From Thiobacillus sp. (GTDB lineage Bacteria; Pseudomonadota; Gammaproteobacteria; Burkholderiales; Thiobacillaceae), in contig JAGVGD010000011.1 of assembly GCA_020057245.1 (NCBI GenBank), positions 1-37,455 of the forward strand: 37,455 bases of DNA, in the 5' to 3' direction. Below are positions 7,973-14,765 of this stretch, in pieces. The translations under genes and the position numbers were made by a program. Each line of letters opens with the position of its first letter. Within the stretch, counting starts at the first letter, position 1. The notes below the pieces were generated by a model, which was given only the letters and a program-made list of their open reading frames with translations, was not told the DNA's origin and did no database searches.

Positions 7973-8716
7973 TTAGCCGAGTTGACGCTTGCGACGTACC
8001 ATCCAGCCGGTCATGCCGAGGCCGGCCAGCAGCATGGCGTAGGTTTCCGGCTCCGGCACCGCGGTGACGGTCAGATAGGTCGAACCGAATGCAACGGCCG
8101 AATCGTTGTTGTTGAGAAAGCCATGCAGGATGTCGGCGCCCGAGGTGTCGTTCTTGCCCGTCATGGCAATCGTGAACACCGAGTTCGAGCCGTCGATCCA
8201 GCTGTTGACGATGCCAGACACGTTGAAGCTGACCGCACCGAAGCTGTTGATGACGGTGCTGGCGGCGCTGTCGGCAGCCAGAATGTTGTTGTTGTAGAAA
8301 TCGAGCCAGCCGATGCTGCCGCCGGGATTGTTGTCGTCGGTGATGCTGCTGAACGGATCGGCGTTCACGGCGTGCGCGGACACGGTGAACGGATTTGCCG
8401 CGCCCGCGTCGGCGCCAAAGCCGCCTTCGGTGCTCTGCAGGGTCAGCGTGGCGGTCACGGGGCCGCTGTAGCTGGCGAAATCCGCCGCATTGAACGACAG
8501 GTAAATGGTCTCCGCGCCGGCATTGCCGAAAGCGCCATCGGTCGATACGCGCATCACCGGGCGGTTGTCGCCGGGGTAGCCGCGAACGGTATTGGTGCCC
8601 TGGAAAAAAGACGAGGTCATCACGTCTTCGGTCGGGTTGATGGTGTCGGCTGCAGCGGCCTGAGACAGGGCCAGGCCACAGGCGATGGCGACGAGCGTAC
8701 GAGCGTTCTTGTTCAT
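7973..8716 (-). CDS. PEP-CTERM protein with DNRLRE/CBM96-like body, first gene of the operon
   Basis: From the ATG at 8716 (GGGGAAC just upstream) the protein has 247 residues, a signal peptide (1-23, ending AAA-D), a beta-sandwich-like body, and the C-terminal signal VPEPETYAMLLAGLG followed by RRKR. The body (INPTEDVMTSS..., repeated Ser/Thr/Asn-rich strands and GIVNSWIDGSNS) resembles the DNRLRE-type domain found on secreted adhesive or carbohydrate-binding proteins. That assignment is tentative. It is the first gene behind the Fur-box promoter and shares strand and close spacing with the two proteases, the third PEP-CTERM protein and the receptor. Confidence 0.8.
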   Translation of the reverse strand: MNKNARTLVAIACGLALSQAAAADTINPTEDVMTSSFFQGTNTVRGYPGDNRPVMRVSTDGAFGNAGAETIYLSFNAADFASYSGPVTATLTLQSTEGGFGADAGAANPFTVSAHAVNADPFSSITDDNNPGGSIGWLDFYNNNILAADSAASTVINSFGAVSFNVSGIVNSWIDGSNSVFTIAMTGKNDTSGADILHGFLNNNDSAVAFGSTYLTVTAVPEPETYAMLLAGLGMTGWMVRRKRQLG

Positions 8717-8910
8717 GTGTTCCCCACGAAATGATTGAGCCGAAAAATTGCGCAAAGCGCGGTATGGACTGGCTCATCCGTGAGGATTAGCTGGCAGGCG
8801 GAAGCAGGCTTCCGGTCTGAGCTGGCGCTTCGTTACCGAAGCAGGCTGGCACGACGGTTGGTCGTGCCCTGAAGGAGGTGGCAATACGCACGCCGGTTCA
8901 GGGCATGCGC
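8717..8910 (-). other. Structured 5' leader of the PEP-CTERM/receptor operon
   Basis: About 190 bases of untranslated leader contain three compact perfect hairpins: 8848-8868 (GGCACGAC/GTCGTGCC, 5-base loop), 8827-8842 (GCTTCG/CGAAGC, 4-base loop) and 8800-8813 (GGAAGC/GCTTCC). No T-run follows them and I recognise no known riboswitch consensus. No open frame of note is present. Confidence 0.5.
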
Positions 8911-8940
8911 ATATTCTAATAAATGAGAACGATTGTCAAT
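8911..8940 (-). promoter_or_regulatory. Promoter with Fur box for the PEP-CTERM protease/receptor operon
   Basis: The minus strand has a consensus -35 TTGACA (8939-8934) and -10 candidates TAGAAT (8918-8913, 15-base spacer) or GAATAT (8916-8911, 17-base spacer). The 15-mer TGAGAACGATTGTCA at 8924-8938 matches 12 of the 14 defined bases of the Fur 7-1-7 consensus TGATAATNATTATCA and overlaps the -35 and spacer. Confidence 0.8.
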
Positions 8941-8944
8941 ACTA

Positions 8945-9310
8945 TTATTGATTGATTTGTGAAACGGTCAGGAAGACCAGCTTGTTGCCGTCCGGATCGA
9001 CGATCAGCATGTCGCGGATATTCGGCCCGAGGCTGTTGCCGGGCGGGTCGGCGACGGACATGCCGCGCGCCAGAAACTCGGCGTTCAGGGCATCGACATC
9101 GGGCACGTAGAAATGCACTTTCGCGCCGAAGGCGCAGTCGCCGGTGTGCTCGGTGAGGAAAGTCTGCATGCCGTCGCGCGCCACGGCGGCGAAGATAGGA
9201 AAGCCGGGTTCGAACTGATGCGTCCATAGCTCGACGAAGCCGAGTTGTTCATAGAAGGACTTGCTGCTTGCGTAGGCACGGACGCGGAGGGCGGGGATGA
9301 CGGTCTGCAT
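8945..9310 (-). CDS. VOC-family (glyoxalase/bleomycin-resistance-like) protein
   Basis: The 121 residues form a vicinal-oxygen-chelate fold: RAYASSKSFYEQLGF at the first helix, a VHFYVPDVDAL second half, and the closing DPDGNKLVFL. The opening and closing motifs are those of bleomycin-resistance-like VOC proteins. Substrate cannot be deduced. AAGGAAAC precedes the ATG. It is the last member of a three-gene VOC group (one decayed) at the end of the hugZ/ferritin block, ending 6 bases before the Fur-box promoter of the next operon. Confidence 0.8.
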   Translation of the reverse strand: MQTVIPALRVRAYASSKSFYEQLGFVELWTHQFEPGFPIFAAVARDGMQTFLTEHTGDCAFGAKVHFYVPDVDALNAEFLARGMSVADPPGNSLGPNIRDMLIVDPDGNKLVFLTVSQINQ

Positions 9311-9353
9311 CGTAGTTTCCTTTCAGAATGATTTGTGGGCGCTTGGGCGGGCT

Positions 9354-9790
9354 TCACGCTTGAATCGAATGGCTCGGATGTGCCCGTTCACGCAGCTAGA
9401 AGATGTTGCCCTCCGGATCGTGCCCGTCGCAGACGGCGCTGCCCTGAAACTGTCATAGGCTGTCTGGCGCATTCAACGTGCCACCCCATGCGCCGCCCCG
9501 TTCGCGCGCCGCTTCGTTGCTGTTGACGAAGAACGCCAGCTTGATCGGCGTATCCGTCCTGCGCGAGGGCGGGTTGGTTAACGCGATGGTGGCTGCGAGG
9601 GGAGCGGGGATGCGCACGATCACGAGCTGGAATCCAGGAGATAGAAGTACGACATGGTCGCTTTTCGCATGGCAGTTGGCGAGACCGGCCAGGGCGGCAT
9701 AAAAGGCGGCCATGCGCGGGTGGTCGAGCGCGTACAGGAGATTGCAGCGGCTTTGAGGTCGGTCGGCCCGGATGCGGCGACGGCCGTCAT
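9354..9790 (-). pseudogene. Decayed VOC-family gene
   Basis: Read on the minus strand, the frame MAAFYAALAGLANCHAKS... through KLAFFVNS and ERGGAWGG continues as LNAPDSL, an in-frame TGA where Trp is expected, QFQGSAVCDGHDPEGNIF, an in-frame TAG where Gln is expected, then LRERA. The DPEGNIF stretch after the first stop is the conserved VOC C-terminal motif, so the gene continued past it. The likely start, an ATG overlapping the upstream stop as ATGA at 9790-9787, is in a different frame, implying a frameshift near 9720-9750 as well. Two nonsense changes plus a frameshift make a functional protein unlikely. Confidence 0.75.
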
Positions 9791-10143
9791 GCTTGCGCCC
9801 CGACGCCGATGCGGTTGCCGTCCGGGTCGCGAAGGGCGAAATCGCGCATGCCGTAGTCGCGATCGCCGATCAGGCAATCGAACGCAATTCCCGAATCGGC
9901 CAGTCGAAGGTAGAAAGCATCTGTATCGTCCACCAGCAGATACAGTTCGCCACACCCGATCGCGGTGCGGGCGGCGCCGCGCGCATTGAGATTCAGATAG
10001 ACCGGGCCAAGATGCAGGCCGGCGTAGTACGGGGGCTCGCCGTAGCGGTAGTCGAGGGTGAATCCCAGCACGTCCCGGTAGAACGCAAGCGCGTTGTCCA
10101 GATTGGAGACATGGAATACGGGGGTACAGCCGAGTATCTGCAT
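9787..10143 (-). CDS. VOC-family (glyoxalase-like) protein
   Basis: The 118 residues show the two halves of a VOC domain: VFHVSNLDNALAFYRDVLGF at the start, ELYLLVDDTDAFYLRLAD in the middle and FALRDPDGNRIGV at the end. A GGAGG lies 5 bases before the ATG. It follows the DUF2325 gene by 12 bases and overlaps the decayed VOC gene by 4 bases, so the VOC genes were cotranslated. Function is probably small-molecule binding or detoxification, but there is no basis for a specific substrate. Confidence 0.85.
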   Translation of the reverse strand: MQILGCTPVFHVSNLDNALAFYRDVLGFTLDYRYGEPPYYAGLHLGPVYLNLNARGAARTAIGCGELYLLVDDTDAFYLRLADSGIAFDCLIGDRDYGMRDFALRDPDGNRIGVGAQA

Positions 10144-10155
10144 GGGGCCTCCGTT

Positions 10156-11499
10156 TCAATCGGGCTGAATGTCGGCCTTGCCTTCGGCCAGCCGCGTCAG
10201 CGCCGCGGCGAAACTGGCGACGCCCGAGCTTTTCATCAGCACGCAGGGCTTGCCGGCTTGTTTGCAATGCTGTTTGAGCTGGTAGTACGCCATATGTCCG
10301 ACGCAATCCGTCGGGCAGATCACTGCTTCGGAACTGGCCAGCAAGGCGGGCAGGCGGGACAGCGCTTCTTCCTTGCCGCCGTCGTGATGGATCAGGCGGA
10401 TGCCGAGCCTTTCGGCAAGCTGCCGGTACTGCGGCAGTAAGGCGGTGCGGCCGCCTACGCACAGGATGCAGCGGTCTTGCAGCCGGCTGTCGCAGCGCCC
10501 GCAATCCTGGTTGCATCCGGCTTCGCGCTCCGGGGTGTCGGTGTCAGGGGAGTCGGACAGCAACAGGCGTTCCATGGCATCGCGTTCCGCCATCAGCGTG
10601 GCCCGCTCGCGTTTGAGGCGGGTGTTTTCGGCTGCCGCGTCTTCGAGCTGGCGCGCCTCGATCAGCGCGGCCTGAAGTTTGGCGTTATGGGATTCCAGCA
10701 GCAGCAGTCGTCGTCCCATGTCCACCATGACCTGCCCGGATTCGAGCGCGAGCACTCTTGATTTGAGCGCGGGCAATTCGCGCATGGCTTCCGACTGGCG
10801 CTGGTTGTCCGCTTCCAGATCGCGTATGCGGGCATCGCGCTGGTTCAGCAGGCGGCGGGTGCGGGCGGCTTCCTGGTGTGCTTCGCCGGCCAGCCGGCGG
10901 GTCTCGTTTTCGAGAAACCCCAGGCGCCGCGCATCGGCGGCCAGACCCGCGCCGATCTGGTGAGACAGCATGTGCACATCGGCATACACCTGGTTGCGGG
11001 TGTCTTCGCTGGCGCATTTGTGGCTGAGCGCGGCCCACATCGGGCCGGCCACTTCGCCCCGCGCCAGGTGCTGCTGCCACAGCGCGAGTACATGCGCATC
11101 CGACTTGGCCTGCTCGAAGGCTTTGATCGACTGCGCGAATTTCTGTTCCAGCAGCTTGTGCATCGCTTCGGCAGCAGCGTTGCGCATGCACGAGGCGGAG
11201 ACGGCTTCGACGTGCAGGCGGTAATCGTCGAAACCGTTGCCGGAAAAGCCTTCCCTACGGGTAATTTTCTTCAGCTCCTCGATGCCGAGGCAGGTGCCGA
11301 TCACCGGACAGTGATGCTTTTCCTCCAGTTCCCAGAATTTTTTGCGGCGCGCCGGCGGCGTCGCGGCGGCAGCCGGTTTGTGCCGTTGCCCGGCATCCCG
11401 ATGGCTCGCCGCCGCCGTGGCGTCGCCGCTGCGGAAGAGTTGCTCGAACGCTGCGTCAAGCCCGTTGCGGGGTTTGTGACGAGAGGGGTGGTCACACAT
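10156..11499 (-). CDS. DUF2325 protein with coiled coil and Cys cluster
   Basis: The 447 residues have a Cys/His-containing N-terminal half, a long helical coiled-coil region at about 175-320 rich in Arg, Glu and Leu, then a cysteine cluster (Cys329, 333, 336, 344, 347; spacing CX3CX2CX7CX2C), and a C-terminal DUF2325 domain (about 345-445) beginning ILCVGGRTALLPQYR. DUF2325 proteins are uncharacterised. The Cys cluster could hold Zn or an Fe-S cluster. AGGATC precedes the ATG. The gene sits 37 bases after the ferritin-like gene and is probably cotranscribed with it, which suggests iron or redox handling, but only by association. Confidence 0.8.
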   Translation of the reverse strand: MCDHPSRHKPRNGLDAAFEQLFRSGDATAAASHRDAGQRHKPAAAATPPARRKKFWELEEKHHCPVIGTCLGIEELKKITRREGFSGNGFDDYRLHVEAVSASCMRNAAAEAMHKLLEQKFAQSIKAFEQAKSDAHVLALWQQHLARGEVAGPMWAALSHKCASEDTRNQVYADVHMLSHQIGAGLAADARRLGFLENETRRLAGEAHQEAARTRRLLNQRDARIRDLEADNQRQSEAMRELPALKSRVLALESGQVMVDMGRRLLLLESHNAKLQAALIEARQLEDAAAENTRLKRERATLMAERDAMERLLLSDSPDTDTPEREAGCNQDCGRCDSRLQDRCILCVGGRTALLPQYRQLAERLGIRLIHHDGGKEEALSRLPALLASSEAVICPTDCVGHMAYYQLKQHCKQAGKPCVLMKSSGVASFAAALTRLAEGKADIQPD

Positions 11500-11536
11500 G
11501 GCTGATCCTGGGTTTTGCGTACGCGCGCAATGGGGT

Positions 11537-11989
11537 TTATGCCTTGTAGGGCTCGGTCTGTCCGGGCTTGCGCAGCATCTTGTTGACTTCGTCGGCGTGC
11601 GCGATTTCTTCCGCGATCATGCTGCGGGCGTATTCCTCCAGACGCACGTCCTTGTCCCTGACCAGTTCCAGCAACTGGTAATAGGCCTTGAGCGCCTCGC
11701 CTTCATGGATGAGCGATTCGCGCAGGATGTCGCCGATGTCGTGCTGATGGGTTTCGAGCAGGGGGCCGATGGCGAGCGAAGGGTGGCCGCCCAGCCAGGT
11801 CACCAGTTCGCCGGCCTGGCGGGCATGCAGCAGGCCTTCGTCTGCGTTCTTCTGCATCCAGTCGACGATGGGAATGCGGTTGAAGCCGTACACCATGAGG
11901 GCGTAGTGCGTGTAGCGCACCACGCCGGCCAGTTCCAGTTCCATGATGCGGTTGAGGATGGCAACGATTTTTTTCTGGTTCGGTTTCAT
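11537..11989 (-). CDS. Ferritin-like (bacterioferritin-type) protein
   Basis: A four-helix diiron protein of 150 residues. Iron-ligand candidates are the Glu pair in MELELAGVVRY, the Glu/His of DEGLLHARQ and the EEIAHADE repeat near the C-terminus. Family members store iron or oxidise Fe(II). I chose the second of two ATGs (11989) because AAGGAGC lies 7 bases before it. The ATG at 11995 is only 1 base from the same Shine-Dalgarno and would be too close. Its neighbours are hugZ upstream and the DUF2325 gene downstream, so the block links heme breakdown with iron storage. Confidence 0.85.
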   Translation of the reverse strand: MKPNQKKIVAILNRIMELELAGVVRYTHYALMVYGFNRIPIVDWMQKNADEGLLHARQAGELVTWLGGHPSLAIGPLLETHQHDIGDILRESLIHEGEALKAYYQLLELVRDKDVRLEEYARSMIAEEIAHADEVNKMLRKPGQTEPYKA

Positions 11990-12074
11990 GTTCATGCTCC
12001 TTGGCGGTGAGAGAGGAAATGCGAGGGCAGGGCGCGGGGCGCACCGCTCTCGTAGTTCTTGATATGGCCCGTAC

Positions 12075-12641
12075 TCAGGCTGCCGTGTTCTCGCTTTGCA
12101 GCTGGTCGAAGCGCTCGCCCGCTTCCTTGCTCGCGGCGCGGTGGCCGACGTCGTTGATGTGGCGCACGTTGTCGAGATCAGCGCCTTCGACCACGAAAGC
12201 GCGGGCGAAACCGGACACGTAGGTGGCCTTGAGCGGGTGCAGGCGATAGAGGTGGAAGTCCTTCATGTCGCGCAGCGTGTCGATCATGTTGCCAAATTTT
12301 TGCGAGAACTTTTCCATCATCGGTGTGAACTCGGCTTCGTCGCGCGGCATGTGATGGGCGGTGCACTGGTAGGTGGTGCGTTTGCGGGCGAACAGGTTCT
12401 TGCTGTCGGATTCGTTTTCGATGAAGAACACGCTGACCTTGCCCTGTTCCTTGAGGTTGCGCGTGTGCGCGGCGAGTTCGCTGATGTAGACGTAGAAATC
12501 GCTGCCCTGGCGTACATAGGCGGCATAGCTGGCGTTGGGTACGCCTTCGCTGCTGACGGTGGCCATCAGCAGGGAGTCGAAGCGCTCGGGAAAGCCTTCA
12601 TATTCGGCGCGTACGGTTTCAAGATCGATGTTTGCAGACAT
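12075..12641 (-). CDS. hugZ: HugZ-type heme utilisation protein (FMN-binding-fold heme oxygenase)
   Basis: HugZ/HutZ proteins have the split-barrel fold of pyridoxamine-phosphate oxidases and bind and cleave heme. The 188 residues contain SLLMATVSSEGVPNASYAAYV and FYVYISELAAHTRNL, both typical of the family, and a C-terminal stretch LHPLKATYVSGFARAF that matches the part that contacts heme. The ATG at 12641 follows TGGAGAAATA. The gene starts a block with the ferritin-like and DUF2325 genes. Its promoter is not obvious: no Fur box is seen in the 314 bases upstream. Confidence 0.85.
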   Translation of the reverse strand: MSANIDLETVRAEYEGFPERFDSLLMATVSSEGVPNASYAAYVRQGSDFYVYISELAAHTRNLKEQGKVSVFFIENESDSKNLFARKRTTYQCTAHHMPRDEAEFTPMMEKFSQKFGNMIDTLRDMKDFHLYRLHPLKATYVSGFARAFVVEGADLDNVRHINDVGHRAASKEAGERFDQLQSENTAA

Positions 12642-12955
12642 GGGTATTTCTCCAGGGTTGGGCAGCGGACCGGCCACACGGATCACGGACCCAGTCGTCC
12701 GCCAGGGCGTACTGAATACCGTGTCATTCGTTGGCAGGTGCCAGCCGCATATGACTAAAAATTCGGCTGGCGAGGTGAGGAACCTGGCTGGCGGGTGGGG
12801 TGGGTCCGCAATGGCGAACGCCGTTCAAAACCTGGCTCGCGTGGGAGAGTTCCCGGCTGGCTGGTGAGGGGTGCGCACTGGGCGCGAATTCTGGTCAGAT
12901 TAGCGTGCATCTCCTGTGCGGACAAGGGGGCTCGGAGCGGGCATCGATGCGGCGC
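12642..12955 (-). other. Intergenic region with degenerate short repeats
   Basis: The 314 bases hold no convincing gene. Four degenerate copies of a GC-rich unit around GGCTGGCGNGGTGAGG occur at about 12764-12780, 12783-12800, 12831-12847 and 12852-12869. No Fur box, terminator or clear promoter is visible. It separates the ABC exporter at the end of the heme operon from hugZ. Confidence 0.35.
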
Positions 12956-14725
12956 TCATGCGCGCTGATACAGCTTGCGATACAGCCCGTCGCGCCCGAT
13001 CAGCTCATCGTGGCCGCCGTCTTCGACCACACGGCCATTCTCGAACACCAGAATGCGATCCGCCTCGCGTACTGCCGACAGCCGGTGCGCGATGATGAGC
13101 GTGGTGCGTCCTGCGAGGAAGGCGTGCATCGCCTGATGCAGCTGGCGCTCGGTGGCGCTGTCGAGCGCCGAGGTCGCCTCGTCGAGAATCACGATGCGCG
13201 GGTTGGCGACGATCATGCGCGCGATCGCCAGACGCTGGCGCTGCCCGCCCGACAGCCGCACGCCCTGCCGCCCCACTACCGTGTCCAGCTGGTCCGGCAG
13301 CGCCGCGATGATGTCCTTCAGCTGCGCGATCTCTAGCGCTTGCCACAGCGTGACGTCGTCGGCGTCGCGCCCCAGCGTGAGATTGGCGCGCACGCTGTCG
13401 TTGAACAGCACCGGATGCTGCAGCACCACGCCGACGTGTTCGCGCACCGTTTCCCAGCCGATCTCGGTCACCGGCACGTCGCCGTAGACGATCTGTCCGG
13501 CCTTCACCGGATACAGCCCCAGCAGCGCCTGCACCAGCGTCGACTTGCCGCCGCCCGACGCCCCCACCAACGCGACCTTTTCGCCCGGCGCCACGCTGAG
13601 GCTGACGTCGTCGAGGATAGTCTCGCCGCTTTCCGCGTAGGCGAAACTGACATGATCGAGCGTGATGCCCACGGTGTTGCGCCCGCTGAACGGATCGAGC
13701 ATCGCCGGATGCGCCGGCTCATCCTTCAGGCCGATCAGCGCGTTGATGCGCCCCAGTGCGCCCTGCGCGGCAAACCAGGAATACTGCAGATTCACCAGTT
13801 CTTGCACCGGCGTCATCATGAACCACAGGTAGCCGAACACCGCCAGCATCTCGCCGATGCTGAGGTTGGAGTACACCACCATCAGCATCGCCAGCGCGCG
13901 GAACACATCAAAACCCGCGAGGAACACGAAGAACGACACCCTGCTCATCGCGTCCGACTTCCAGGCGAACGCCGCCGCATGCCGGCGGATATCCGCCGCC
14001 TTGTCCGCCACCCGCGCCAGGTAGTGCTTCTCGCAGTTCATCGCGCGGATCTGCGTCAGCGCGTCGAGCGTCTCGGCGAGCGCCTCCTGGAACACCTCGA
14101 AGGCGCGGTTCTCGTGCTTTTTCAGGTCCTTCACCCGCTTGCCGAGGCGGGTCGAAAACAGGATCACCAGCGGATTCAGCAGCAGAATGAACAAGGCCAG
14201 TTGCCAGTGCATCCAGAACAGCACCGCCGCCACGCCGATCAGGGTGAGCACGGCCACCACGAGGCCGGAAATCGACGCGCCCAGAAAGCTGTCGATGGCA
14301 TTGAGATCGGTGACGAAATGCGAGGTCACCCGCCCTGAGCCGATGGTCTCGAACTCCGACAGCGCGATGCGCGACAGCCGGTTTAGCATCCGCACCCGGA
14401 TCGTGTACACCACCTCCTTTGCCAGCAGCGAGAAGGTGCGCCCCTGCCACACGTTGAGCAGAATCGAGGCCAGCCGCAGCACCAGCGTCAGCAGCAGCGC
14501 GGCGCCGATGAACAGCACCGGGCCGTGCCAGCCCGCCGGCGTCCAGGCCGCAATCGACTCGACGAAGCGCGCCGGATGCTGCAGCAGCACCTCGTCGACC
14601 ATCAGCGGCAGTAGCAGCGGAACCGGCACTGCCGCCATCACCGCCAGCAGGGCGATGAAGTTCGCCTGCAGCAGACGGGCGCGGTAGGTGCGGAGTTCAG
14701 CGTAGATGGATTGCCAGGTCAGCAT
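12956..14725 (-). CDS. ABC exporter, fused membrane and ATP-binding domains
   Basis: The 589-residue half-transporter has five to six membrane segments (about 20-310), then the ATPase domain with Walker A GASGGGKST (388-396), signature LSGGQRQR (491), Walker B RIVILDEATSALD (510-522) and the H-loop His547. All catalytic elements are intact. It resembles lipid- and peptide-exporter-type (MsbA/ABCB) proteins; the cargo cannot be read from sequence. It starts 40 bases after the triple TonB-domain gene with no terminator between, so it is probably the last gene of the heme operon. That position raises the possibility that it exports a porphyrin, peptide or siderophore. No Shine-Dalgarno is obvious. 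Confidence 0.85.
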   Translation of the reverse strand: MLTWQSIYAELRTYRARLLQANFIALLAVMAAVPVPLLLPLMVDEVLLQHPARFVESIAAWTPAGWHGPVLFIGAALLLTLVLRLASILLNVWQGRTFSLLAKEVVYTIRVRMLNRLSRIALSEFETIGSGRVTSHFVTDLNAIDSFLGASISGLVVAVLTLIGVAAVLFWMHWQLALFILLLNPLVILFSTRLGKRVKDLKKHENRAFEVFQEALAETLDALTQIRAMNCEKHYLARVADKAADIRRHAAAFAWKSDAMSRVSFFVFLAGFDVFRALAMLMVVYSNLSIGEMLAVFGYLWFMMTPVQELVNLQYSWFAAQGALGRINALIGLKDEPAHPAMLDPFSGRNTVGITLDHVSFAYAESGETILDDVSLSVAPGEKVALVGASGGGKSTLVQALLGLYPVKAGQIVYGDVPVTEIGWETVREHVGVVLQHPVLFNDSVRANLTLGRDADDVTLWQALEIAQLKDIIAALPDQLDTVVGRQGVRLSGGQRQRLAIARMIVANPRIVILDEATSALDSATERQLHQAMHAFLAGRTTLIIAHRLSAVREADRILVFENGRVVEDGGHDELIGRDGLYRKLYQRA

Positions 14726-14765
14726 GAGGGATCGTCGTGGAGTAAGGTGGGCTCAGGTCAACGCG

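Noticed and set aside
8717-8910. Known riboswitch in the leader of the PEP-CTERM operon
   Set aside because: No recognisable cobalamin, FMN, TPP or other consensus element. Only simple hairpins are seen, so it is reported as structure only.
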